Below are positions 1-6,236 of a DNA stretch of 6,310 bases, in pieces. The position numbers were made by a program, and so were the translations under genes. Under the pieces are notes generated by a model. The model saw only the letters and a list, made by a program, of their open reading frames with translations, did no database searches and was not told the DNA's origin. Origin of the DNA: Gemmatimonadota bacterium (GTDB lineage Bacteria; Gemmatimonadota; Gemmatimonadetes; Palauibacterales; Palauibacteraceae); assembly GCA_029863105.1 (NCBI GenBank), contig JAOTWC010000087.1:1-6310 (forward strand). The letters run 5' to 3'. Numbering within the stretch: position 1 is the stretch's first letter; each line of letters opens with the position of its first letter.

Positions 1-504
1 CACCGCGTAGTCGAACTCGCGCACCGCCTCGAGCTCCGACAGCGCCGACCGCATCCGGCGTTGCAGACCCTCGGAGTTCTCGCTACCCCGTCCCCTCAAC
101 CGCTCCAGCAACTGCTGCGCGCTGGGCGGGAGCAGGAACACGAGGACGGCCGACTCCAGGGCACGACGCACCCGCCGCGCACCCTGCACGTCGATATCCA
201 GCAAGAGGACTCGGCCAGCCTCGGCGCACACCGCGAGGTTCGCCGTCGGCGTTCCGTACCACTCCCCGTGCACCTCCGCCCATTCCAGCAGATCCCCGTC
301 CCGGGCCATTTCCTGAAACCGCTCCCGGGACACGAAGTGGTAATGTACCCCGTCCACCTCTCCCGCCCGAGGCGATCGCGACGTGGCTGATACCGAGAAT
401 TCCACGTCATCATGTCTGTTGCTCAACAGGCTGCAGACCGACGTCTTGCCGCCCCCCGACGGGCCCGCCAACACCAGGGGAAGGCCTGTCGGGCTGGCGC
501 TCAT
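1..504 (-). CDS. gmk: Guanylate kinase, 3' end beyond window
   Basis: Guanylate kinase phosphorylates GMP (and dGMP) to GDP with ATP in the cytoplasm, feeding GTP and (p)ppGpp pools. The 168 residues present are open to the window edge. Residues 14-21 (GPSGGGKT) are the P-loop. Residues 37-46 (SVSATSRSPR) match the GMP-binding segment, with S37, R43 and R46. DGVHYHFVS (51-59) holds the GMP-contacting Tyr55. EWAEVHGEWYGTP (74-86) and LLDIDVQGAR (101-110) are family signatures. RLRGRG (135-140) and QRRM (148-151) supply the lid and ATP-side arginines. The sequence stops at EFDYAV, which normally precedes the last part of the protein, so about 35-40 residues are missing from a usual length near 200. 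The start is the ATG at 504-502, which overlaps the yicC stop as ATGA. There is only a weak upstream GAG, so translation probably depends on coupling to yicC. The third glycine in the P-loop, where Ala or Val is common, is a mild variant. Confidence 0.96.
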   Translation of the reverse strand, partial: MSASPTGLPLVLAGPSGGGKTSVCSLLSNRHDDVEFSVSATSRSPRAGEVDGVHYHFVSRERFQEMARDGDLLEWAEVHGEWYGTPTANLAVCAEAGRVLLLDIDVQGARRVRRALESAVLVFLLPPSAQQLLERLRGRGSENSEGLQRRMRSALSELEAVREFDYAV

Positions 505-1385
505 TCGACGTTCTCGATCTGCTCTCGCATCGACTCCAACTCGTTCTTCATTTCGACGACACTGTGCTGGATCTCCGAGTCATTCGCCTTGGAGCCAATC
601 GTATTGATCTCCCGCTGCAGTTCCTGGCTGAGAAACCCAAGTCGCTTACCGACCGCTTCTGAACTCGGTGCCGCGAGCAGTTCCTCGAACGCCAGGAGAT
701 GGGACCTGGCCCGCACGAGTTCCTCTCCCAGATCCCATTTGTCCGCCAGAATGGCGATTTCGCGAGCCACCCGATCATCATCGACTTCAACCCTCTCGGT
801 AAGTTCGGCGACCGCGGCTCTCAGTCGGTCACGCTCCCGAGTCAGCCTCTCCGGCGATCTGCGTTCCACTTCCGTGAGCCGCGACCGAATCGTGGCGAGG
901 CGCGCCCGGAGATCATCCGCCAGCCGCTGTCCTTCCTGCTCACGCATGGCGATGAGTTGATCGACGGCCTGGCCGGCCGCGACCTGAAGCTGCTCCAGAT
1001 CGACGAGGTTTTCCAGGGGCTCGGACCTCTCGACGAACAGTCGATCGGCTCGCGCCAGCAGCGCCAGATCAACCTCTCCCGCCACGCCGAAGCGCTCACC
1101 GATCGAGCGAAACGCCGACAGCAACTCTTCCACACGCTGAGCGTTGACCTCGATCCTCGATTCACCCGCCGCGACTCCATCGAAGCGCAACGTTACGTCT
1201 ACGTTCCCGCGGCTCACCGAAGACGATATCAGTTCGCGCAACGGACCCTCCGCGTGCTCGAGGCCGGAAGGAAGCCGCAAATTCAGCTTCAGATGCCGGG
1301 AGTTCACGGAACGCAGTTCCAGACTGGCTTCCGCCGAACCCACGGGCACCGAGGCCGCGCCAAAACCCGTCATGCTCCGTATCAT
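501..1385 (-). CDS. yicC: YicC-family endoribonuclease
   Basis: The product is a 294-residue YicC/YloC-family protein. E. coli YicC is 287 residues and has been reported as an endoribonuclease involved in small-RNA turnover. The N-terminus MIRSMTGFG is the family hallmark and fixes the start at 1385, although the frame stays open upstream to 1529 inside the preceding gene. The N-terminal YicC-like domain spans about residues 1-155, with SVNSRHLKLNLRLP at 26-39, SRGNVDVTL at 58-66 and the MREQEGQRLADDL block at 147-159. The C-terminal DUF1732-type domain includes ILADKWDLGEELVRARSHL (212-230) and then GKRLGFLSQELQREINTIGS (246-265), followed by KANDSEI. The segment between (about 155-205) is rich in Arg and Glu and probably a coiled coil. 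Trp217 in the ADKWDLGEELVR block looks unusual, since a small or polar residue is typical there. There is no convincing Shine-Dalgarno, and a candidate promoter lies a few bases upstream. The gene overlaps gmk by four bases. Confidence 0.95.
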   Translation of the reverse strand: MIRSMTGFGAASVPVGSAEASLELRSVNSRHLKLNLRLPSGLEHAEGPLRELISSSVSRGNVDVTLRFDGVAAGESRIEVNAQRVEELLSAFRSIGERFGVAGEVDLALLARADRLFVERSEPLENLVDLEQLQVAAGQAVDQLIAMREQEGQRLADDLRARLATIRSRLTEVERRSPERLTRERDRLRAAVAELTERVEVDDDRVAREIAILADKWDLGEELVRARSHLLAFEELLAAPSSEAVGKRLGFLSQELQREINTIGSKANDSEIQHSVVEMKNELESMREQIENVE

Positions 1386-1396
1386 ATGGGGCTTTG

Positions 1397-1426
1397 AGTA
1401 TACGCCTGCAGAGCGAGGCCTGCGAA
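1397..1426 (-). promoter_or_regulatory. Candidate yicC-gmk promoter, very short leader
   Basis: Read on the minus strand, the 55-base gap upstream of yicC holds TATACT (1402-1397, five of six matches to the sigma-70 -10) and TTCGCA (1426-1421, four of six matches to TTGACA). They are separated by an 18-base spacer. A start seven bases below the -10 would fall near 1390, only about five bases before the yicC ATG at 1385. That would give a nearly leaderless mRNA and would agree with the absence of a Shine-Dalgarno there. The TATACT stands out in GC-rich surroundings. This is motif inference only; yicC could equally be read through from the outer-membrane protein gene. Confidence 0.45.
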
Positions 1427-1440
1427 CACGCGGCACCCGT

Positions 1441-3291
1441 TCAATCCAGGAATGCCCATCGTAGGCCCAGCGCCGACCGCCGGATCGGAAACGGGAAGCC
1501 CGCGAGATCCTGCTGGGCCGACCCCGCAAGGTTGTCGAATCTCCAGAAGATGATCACCCTCACGATGCGGATACCGAGGTCGAAGTCCCAACTCGTCCGC
1601 GACGGGATTGCGATTGGATCGAAGCTGCCACCGCCTGGAACCGGAGGCGTCAGCCACGGATCCCGGCGATCGACTCCAACGCTCAACCGTATCTCCAGGT
1701 CATCTTCGAGGAATACGTCCTGAAAATGCAGTTCTCCGCGCAGGGTGTTCGTCGAAATGAACAATGGAGTGCGTGGCGAATCGACCTCGTTGTGCCTGTA
1801 GAACCCGCGGATCCGCACTGGATCGAGTTCGTCGATCAGCCAGCTCATCGGAAGCACGGGACCGGACACCATGACCTCCAGGCTCGTTACATCGACTTCG
1901 GGCTGAAAGCTGCCGGCGACGTCGAATCCGGCACCGAAGCTGAGCTGACGATCGACCCTCTGCTGCCCGGCGCGGCCCGCTATGACAAACGGACCCAGGG
2001 GCAATTCGACCCGTCCGGCTAGTGCGTGAAACTCGACCGAGTCCGCTCGAACCGCGTCGGAGCTGACGAACGGTGCGCCGCGCGTACCAGCGCTGCCTTC
2101 CGCGGCCACCCGCAGTCCGCCAAACGGCAGCTGCGCTTCAACCGCCACACGGCCTTCGCGGGTGTTGAATTCCTCCCAGCTGCCGGTGCTACCCGCGGCA
2201 GTCACGGCAAGCCACGGACGCACCTGGGCACCCGCCGCAAGCTCCAGTCGCGTGGACGGCAACGAGGCATGGTCCGCTTTTCGAACCGCCGCCCGCCCCC
2301 ACGCCCGCTCCCATCTCCCACGAACCTCGACCCCGCCTTCTGCAGCCTGGTGCCTCGTGTCCGGCGTGCCGGCCTGCAGGTTCGCGTCAACTTCTCGCGT
2401 CGTCTCGCCCGCCCACGCCGACACTTGCACGCGGTCGGTCGCACCGAGGCGTCCGCCAAGGACAATCCGGCGGCGTCTGCCGATCTCGGCGTTGCCCGAC
2501 GTGCGGTCGAAGGAACCCGCGTCGTATTGCAACTCCAGGCCGGACGCACCGGATCCGGGGGCCCATCCGACGCTGCCCCAGAAGGACTGGAGATCCGCCG
2601 GAAACACACCCCCCACATCAAGAAGATCGAACGCCGTGGCGACCGTGAAGTCCGATCGGAAACCCCCGACGAATGCCAGCCGTAATTCCTCGAGGCCCGG
2701 ATCGCCCGTCCCGGCTTCGACACGGGAGTACGCCCTCAGCTCCGTTCGACGCAGTGTCGTCACGTCGACTTCCAGCCCCCCGGCCCCCCGACGCACCGAC
2801 ACTCCGTCCACCGCGGCCAGCGAGACCTGTGACATGTCGGGCTGGGAACCGACCATCGGCACAAGCGGACGTCCGTCGACACGTACTTCGAGCGCACCAG
2901 GCCCGAACGGACCGTCGAGAATCTGGTGTGGCCCCCCGAAAAACTCCGACCGCAGCAGCGTCACGCCGAACGTCATTTCCTCCACCAGTTCGGACAACGA
3001 CGTGGCGCTCGAGCGACGGATCCGTTCGCGGTCCCAGGTGGTGACGTCCCCGGCGCCCGGCTCGAGCGCAAGCGGGAGCGCAAGAGCCGCGAAGCGTCCT
3101 TCCCCCGCGGTATCGGCCAGAACCCCGACGAGTTCTCCGGGCAGGTCTGTAACCAGCGTATCGGCCACCACGGCCGAGTCCGCTGCGACGACACTATCGC
3201 CAGGCGCATCTTCCTGGGCAGCCGCACGACCCGGGGAAAGCAAAACTACCCCGACCACCGCAAGCAGACGTCCGCATTCCGGTGCGAACAT
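1441..3291 (-). CDS. Outer-membrane beta-barrel with TonB-receptor-like plug
   Basis: This is a 616-residue exported protein, probably in the outer membrane; its substrate is not recognisable. Residues 1-25 form a signal peptide: hydrophobic LLAVVGVVLL at 9-18, then RAAA before Gln26, so signal peptidase I cleavage probably follows A25. Residues 27-80 are an Ala/Val/Asp-rich linker. Residues about 84-190 resemble a TonB-dependent receptor plug, with SLSELVEEM (98-106), LEVRVDGRPLVP (134-145) and VDGVSVRRGAGGLEV (161-175). From about 185 to the end, alternating polar/hydrophobic strands with Asp/Gly/Arg turns look like a beta-barrel. The C-terminus LGLRWAFLD resembles a BAM signal but ends in L-D instead of a terminal Phe. 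No clear TonB box or carboxypeptidase-like N-domain is visible, and 616 residues is at the short end for TonB receptors. The ATG lies 9 bases after the icd stop, with only a weak CAGG nearby, so coupling to icd is likely. It could instead be a porin-like protein with a vestigial plug. Confidence 0.85.
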   Translation of the reverse strand: MFAPECGRLLAVVGVVLLSPGRAAAQEDAPGDSVVAADSAVVADTLVTDLPGELVGVLADTAGEGRFAALALPLALEPGAGDVTTWDRERIRRSSATSLSELVEEMTFGVTLLRSEFFGGPHQILDGPFGPGALEVRVDGRPLVPMVGSQPDMSQVSLAAVDGVSVRRGAGGLEVDVTTLRRTELRAYSRVEAGTGDPGLEELRLAFVGGFRSDFTVATAFDLLDVGGVFPADLQSFWGSVGWAPGSGASGLELQYDAGSFDRTSGNAEIGRRRRIVLGGRLGATDRVQVSAWAGETTREVDANLQAGTPDTRHQAAEGGVEVRGRWERAWGRAAVRKADHASLPSTRLELAAGAQVRPWLAVTAAGSTGSWEEFNTREGRVAVEAQLPFGGLRVAAEGSAGTRGAPFVSSDAVRADSVEFHALAGRVELPLGPFVIAGRAGQQRVDRQLSFGAGFDVAGSFQPEVDVTSLEVMVSGPVLPMSWLIDELDPVRIRGFYRHNEVDSPRTPLFISTNTLRGELHFQDVFLEDDLEIRLSVGVDRRDPWLTPPVPGGGSFDPIAIPSRTSWDFDLGIRIVRVIIFWRFDNLAGSAQQDLAGFPFPIRRSALGLRWAFLD

Positions 3292-3300
3292 CGCCTGACG

Positions 3301-4554
3301 TCAACTCCGCATGTTGTGGATGATCCGGTCGGCGAATTCGGACGTCTTGGCGAGTGTGGCGCCGTCCATCTGCCGCTCGAGATCGTACGTAACAACCTTC
3401 TCCTCCACGGTTCGCGTGATCGCTTGCACGATCACGTCGGCCGCCTCCTTCCAACTCATGTACTCCAGCATCATCACGCCCGACAGGATGAGGGATGTCG
3501 GGTTCACCTTGTCCAGCCCCGCATACTTCGGCGCCGTGCCGTGGGTCGCCTCGAACAGTGCCGCCTCATCACCGATGTTGGCTCCCGGAGCCATCCCGAG
3601 GCCACCGACCTGTGCGGCACACGCGTCCGACAGGTAATCGCCATTCAGATTCGGCGTCGCGATGTAGTCGTATTCCGCCGGCCGGAGCAGTATCTGCTGA
3701 AACATCGCGTCCGCTATCCGGTCCTTGATGACGAGCTTCCCTTCCGGACGCTTCCCGTCGAATGCAGTCCAGAGTTCGGTCTCCGTGATCGTCTGGTCCC
3801 CGAACTCGTCCCGAGCCACTTCGTACCCCCATTCCCGGAACGCGCCTTCCGTGTACTTCATGATGTTGCCCTTGTGGACGAGCGTGACCGATTCCGCGCC
3901 GGCTTTGAGCGCCTCCCGGATGCACATCGCTACGAGCCGCTTGGTTCCGAACTCGGAAATTGGCTTCACGCCGATTCCGCTGCCCTCCCGGATCGACGTG
4001 CCCATCTCGTCGTTGAGAAACGACCGCACCTTTTCGACTTCCTTGCTACCCGCCGCCCACTCGATACCGGCGTACACGTCCTCTGTGTTCTCACGGTAGA
4101 GCACGACGTCGAGCGCATCAGGATCCTGGACGGGAGACGGCGTGCCGCTGATCCAGCGTGACGGGCGGACGCACGCGTACAAGTCGAGTCGCTGGCGCAT
4201 CGTGACGTTAAGCGAGCGAATGCCTCCGCCTACCGGGGTCGTGAGCGGTCCTTTGATGGCGACGACGAAAGCTCGGATCGCATCCACCGTCTCGTCCGGC
4301 AGCCAGTCCCCGCTGATGCGCTTTCCCTTCTCACCGGCAAACACCTCCATCCACCGGATTCGCCTGGCGTCGCCGTAGGCGGCTGCTACTCCGGCGTCGA
4401 AGACGCGAACGGCCGCTTTCCATATGTCGGGACCCATGCCGTCGCCTTCGATGAACGGCACGATGGGCTGATCTGGGACGACCAGCTTTCCGTCTTCTTT
4501 CCGGATGGGGGTGCCGTCAGCAGGCACACTGGCGTGAACCGGCTCGAAATCCAT
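3301..4554 (-). CDS. icd: Isocitrate dehydrogenase, NADP-dependent
   Basis: The enzyme oxidatively decarboxylates isocitrate to 2-oxoglutarate in the TCA cycle, acting as a cytoplasmic homodimer. The 417 residues align by eye along their whole length with E. coli Icd (416). Substrate-binding residues are present: S114, N116 and R120 in GGGIRSLNVTMR, plus R130, R154, Y161 and K228. Metal-binding aspartates are D282, D306 and D310 (NLNGDYLSD). The coenzyme site carries K343 and Y344 (HGTAPKYAG), V350, Y390 and R394. These are the residues that select NADP over NAD in E. coli (K344, Y345, V351, Y391, R395). Ser114 corresponds to the serine phosphorylated by AceK in E. coli, but no aceK lies in the window, so regulation that way is open. 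The ATG at 4554 has a good GGAG five bases upstream and lies 11 bases after the citrate synthase stop, which indicates an operon. Confidence 0.97.
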   Translation of the reverse strand: MDFEPVHASVPADGTPIRKEDGKLVVPDQPIVPFIEGDGMGPDIWKAAVRVFDAGVAAAYGDARRIRWMEVFAGEKGKRISGDWLPDETVDAIRAFVVAIKGPLTTPVGGGIRSLNVTMRQRLDLYACVRPSRWISGTPSPVQDPDALDVVLYRENTEDVYAGIEWAAGSKEVEKVRSFLNDEMGTSIREGSGIGVKPISEFGTKRLVAMCIREALKAGAESVTLVHKGNIMKYTEGAFREWGYEVARDEFGDQTITETELWTAFDGKRPEGKLVIKDRIADAMFQQILLRPAEYDYIATPNLNGDYLSDACAAQVGGLGMAPGANIGDEAALFEATHGTAPKYAGLDKVNPTSLILSGVMMLEYMSWKEAADVIVQAITRTVEEKVVTYDLERQMDGATLAKTSEFADRIIHNMRS

Positions 4555-4565
4555 ATCGACTCCAT

Positions 4566-5693
4566 TCAGTCATTGCGTTGGTCAATGCGAACGTACGGTC
4601 GTTCGTCTGCCCCCGTATACCGGGCGCGCGGCCTGATCAGCCGGTTGTCGCGATGCTGCTCCATCACGTGAGCCGCCCAACCGCCCGCACGACCGACAGC
4701 GAACAGGGGCGTGAACAGATCGAGGGGCACACCCAGGCTGCGGTACACGGATGCACAGTAATAATCCACGTTACAGTACAGTCCCTTACGAGCGAACATT
4801 GCTTGTTCGACCGCGCGCGCGAGCTCGTAGGTGCCTGGCTCCCCGTGCAGGCCGTCGAGTTCCTCGGCCATTCTGCGCAAGTGGGAAGCCCGTGGATCCT
4901 CGACGCGGTACACGCGATGCCCGAATCCCATGATCTTCCTGTTCGCGCCCAATTCGCGGTCGAGGTAAGCATCCACTCGATCGACACTTCCTATGGCGTC
5001 AAGCATGCGCATCGCCTGCTCGTTGGCGCCACCGTGCAGAGGACCCGACAGGGCCGCCACTCCCGCGCAGATCGCCGCATACAGGTCGGCCAGCGTGGAG
5101 GCCACCACCCTGCAGGCGAACGTCGAGGCGTTCAGGCCATGGTCCAGGTACAACAGGAGCGTCTTGTCCAAAGCCTTTGAGGCCACGTCATCGGGCCGCT
5201 CCCCCGTCAGCATGCGCAAGAGGTCCTCGGCCAGCGAAAGATCGGGGTCCGGCTCGATCGGATCCAGACCGAGACGCAACCGGTGATGCGCGGCCACGCA
5301 GACCGGGATCATGGAGACGATGCGGCCGGCCTTCTCAATGTCGGCCTGGAATCCGTTGTTCGGCCCGTCCGCGTCGATCTGTCCAAGGACGGAGACGGCC
5401 GTCAGCAGAGCGGCCATCGGCGCTGTCTCGGGCGGCAGCGCGCGCAGGACGGATTCCACCTCGGCAGGCAACCGGCGCTCGCCTGCCAGCAACCCTTCGA
5501 ATACGGTCAGAGCCATGCGCGAAGGGAGTTCGCCGTACCAGAGAAGGTAGAGAGACTCGCCGAAAGAACCTTGTTCGGCCAGCGGATGAATGTCATATCC
5601 GCAGTAGAACAGCCGACCCTCCTCGCCATCGATCCGGCTGAGTGCCGTGTCCGCTGCCGTTACGCCTGCCAGGCCCTTTTGAGAATCTGTCAT
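4566..5693 (-). CDS. gltA: Citrate synthase
   Basis: The enzyme condenses oxaloacetate with acetyl-CoA to citrate, the entry step of the TCA cycle, in the cytoplasm. At 375 residues it matches the short bacterial/archaeal class, not the longer NADH-inhibited Gram-negative type of about 427. The N-terminus GLAGVTAADTALSRIDGEEG (7-26) and RLFYCGYDI (27-35) are typical. LDHGLNASTF (183-192) carries His185. The catalytic triad is His220 (GPLHGGANE), His259 (MGFGHRVYR) and Asp310 (CNVDYY). R260, R335 and the RLIRPRARY segment (351-359) supply substrate arginines. The usual Glu of HELNAS is Gly186 here. A TTG at 5702 would add three residues, but the ATG at 5693 with GGGGTG just before it is preferred. 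A 2-methylcitrate synthase role cannot be excluded from sequence alone, although the adjacent icd favours the TCA cycle. A 136-base leader region with a hairpin precedes it. Confidence 0.95.
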   Translation of the reverse strand: MTDSQKGLAGVTAADTALSRIDGEEGRLFYCGYDIHPLAEQGSFGESLYLLWYGELPSRMALTVFEGLLAGERRLPAEVESVLRALPPETAPMAALLTAVSVLGQIDADGPNNGFQADIEKAGRIVSMIPVCVAAHHRLRLGLDPIEPDPDLSLAEDLLRMLTGERPDDVASKALDKTLLLYLDHGLNASTFACRVVASTLADLYAAICAGVAALSGPLHGGANEQAMRMLDAIGSVDRVDAYLDRELGANRKIMGFGHRVYRVEDPRASHLRRMAEELDGLHGEPGTYELARAVEQAMFARKGLYCNVDYYCASVYRSLGVPLDLFTPLFAVGRAGGWAAHVMEQHRDNRLIRPRARYTGADERPYVRIDQRND

Positions 5694-5765
5694 GCACCCC
5701 AACCATGCTGATTGTTACGGTCGTCCACCGCACAAGACACGAGTATCCCGGACTTCAAGCAAGCG

Positions 5766-5801
5766 AGGGGCGCAACCCCCCTGCATCGGAGTTACGCCCC
5801 T
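5766..5801 (-). promoter_or_regulatory. Strong RNA hairpin between small ORF and citrate synthase gene
   Basis: A 14-bp stem pairs 5788-5801 with 5766-5779 around an 8-base loop (5780-5787). On the minus strand the first arm is AGGGGCGTAACTCC and the second GGGGTTGCGCCCCT. Two of the 14 pairs (5773/5794 and 5777/5790) are G-U wobbles in minus-strand RNA but C-A mismatches in plus-strand RNA, which supports a function in the minus-strand transcript. An alternative outer helix (5758-5763 with 5800-5805) could extend it past a bulge. No T-run follows, so it is not a standard intrinsic terminator. It starts 28 bases after the small ORF's stop and ends about 72 bases before the citrate synthase ATG, so it could be an attenuator, an mRNA-processing or stability element, or an imperfect terminator. 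The rest of the gap (5694-5765) shows no convincing promoter. Confidence 0.55.
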
Positions 5802-5829
5802 TGCTCGAGCTCGATCGGAGCTGCGCGCC

Positions 5830-6081
5830 TCAGCGAATCGCCGGGTCCGGCTCCGCGACGAGAAACTGGCTCATCAAATCCTCGGCCGACAGCTCTTCGA
5901 ACGAGCCGGCGGGCAGTTGGACCCTGCGCTGTGGCTGCGCAGGATCCGAAAAGCAAACAAACAGGACCGACTCGCGGTCTTCTACCTTCTTCTTGTCTTT
6001 GGGGTCTGGCCAGAAGACGTCACGCGATGCGAGCCACGCCTTCCACCGTCGACCGCCGTCGTCCCGCAAATGCCTTGTCAT
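5830..6081 (-). CDS. Small hypothetical protein, 83 residues
   Basis: I do not recognise this protein as a named family. It is a soluble-looking 83-residue product with no signal peptide, membrane segment or cysteine motif (a single Cys43). The N-terminal half is basic and aromatic (RDDGGRRWKAWLASRDVFW at 6-24), followed by a charged stretch with KDKKK (28-32). A likely beta-strand follows (SVLFVCF, 38-44), then RRVQLPAG (52-59) and an acidic, probably helical C-terminus (FEELSAEDLMSQF, 61-73). Several short proteins with a 'D-x-x-G-x-x-W' start and an 'LP...ELS..EL' tail occur in GC-rich bacteria as conserved hypotheticals; that resemblance is an impression only. The coding assignment rests on GC-rich third positions, a clear ribosome binding site at 6085-6090 and a consensus -10 upstream. 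An upstream in-frame GTG at 6087 is rejected because it sits inside that ribosome binding site. It lies upstream of the citrate synthase gene, on the same strand, with a hairpin between them. Confidence 0.72.
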   Translation of the reverse strand: MTRHLRDDGGRRWKAWLASRDVFWPDPKDKKKVEDRESVLFVCFSDPAQPQRRVQLPAGSFEELSAEDLMSQFLVAEPDPAIR

Positions 6082-6084
6082 GCA

Positions 6085-6090
6085 CACCTC
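6085..6090 (-). promoter_or_regulatory. Ribosome binding site choosing the ATG at 6081
   Basis: GAGGTG on the minus strand lies three bases before the ATG at 6081-6079, leaving five bases between AGG and ATG. This spacing favours that ATG over the in-frame GTG at 6087-6085, which overlaps the site itself. Confidence 0.6.
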
Positions 6091-6124
6091 GTGATCGAGA
6101 CCGATACTGCGACAGAATTAGTCT

Positions 6125-6130
6125 ATTATA
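6125..6130 (-). promoter_or_regulatory. Consensus -10 element for the small ORF
   Basis: TATAAT on the minus strand is a perfect sigma-70 -10 in an AT-rich pocket. Transcription would begin near 6118 and give a leader of about 37 bases before the ATG at 6081. The -35 is poor: nothing good stands at 16-18 bases, and the best TTGACA-like hexamer (TGGACT, 6156-6151, four of six) is 20 bases away. The promoter may therefore need an activator or be weak. It could also serve the citrate synthase operon if the hairpin at 5766-5801 does not stop transcription. Confidence 0.55.
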
Positions 6131-6189
6131 CTAGCGGGTCAGCACTTAAAAGTCCACAGCCGGGGCCTGCTTCCCGTTCTCGACACGAC

Positions 6190-6236
6190 GTTACGTAATA
6201 CTGCATAACACATCGCATCACATGCTGTTACATAAT
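6190..6236. repeat. AT-rich repeat cluster, GTTAC(G/A)TAAT
   Basis: Two direct copies, GTTACGTAAT (6190-6199) and GTTACATAAT (6227-6236), match at nine of ten positions and start 37 bases apart. A partial inverted copy, TGTTATGCA on the minus strand (6210-6202), lies between them. The first copy contains the 8-base palindrome TTACGTAA (6191-6198). The cluster fills the space between the upstream gene's stop codon (6237-6239) and the -10 at 6125-6130, a plausible place for regulator binding. A short TAACA/TGTTA stem can also form here, but no T-run makes it a terminator. The rest of the gap (6131-6189) shows nothing further that I can support. Confidence 0.4.

Noticed and set aside
1386..1529. 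Upstream extension of yicC by 48 codons
   Set aside because: It would overlap the end of the outer-membrane protein gene, the added residues are Arg-rich and unlike the family, and MIRSMTGFG is the conserved YicC N-terminus.
2162..3298. A 378-codon plus-strand open frame opposite the outer-membrane protein gene
   Set aside because: Its product is Ser/Arg/Pro/Thr-rich with no domain, while the opposite strand encodes a coherent signal-peptide and barrel protein. Long antisense frames are expected in GC-rich coding DNA.
2926..4161. A 411-codon plus-strand open frame spanning the barrel gene and icd
   Set aside because: It runs antisense to unmistakable isocitrate dehydrogenase coding sequence and crosses a gene junction. 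Its product is Arg/His-rich and unrecognisable.
5694..5702. TTG start for citrate synthase three codons upstream
   Set aside because: The ATG at 5693 is closer to the GGGGTG motif in its expected place, and the extra residues (start-Gly-Cys) add nothing conserved.
5742..5747. GATACT as a -10 for a citrate synthase promoter
   Set aside because: It matches only four of six positions, and no -35-like hexamer stands 16-18 bases upstream, where the hairpin lies.
5766..5801. Calling the hairpin a Rho-independent terminator
   Set aside because: The stem is strong, but the downstream minus-strand bases (CGCTTGCTTGAAG) contain no T-run.
5642..6198. Overlapping plus-strand frames of 140-168 codons across the right-hand gap
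   Set aside because: They run antisense to the small minus-strand gene, its promoter and the hairpin, have no recognisable domain and have no ribosome binding site that stands out.
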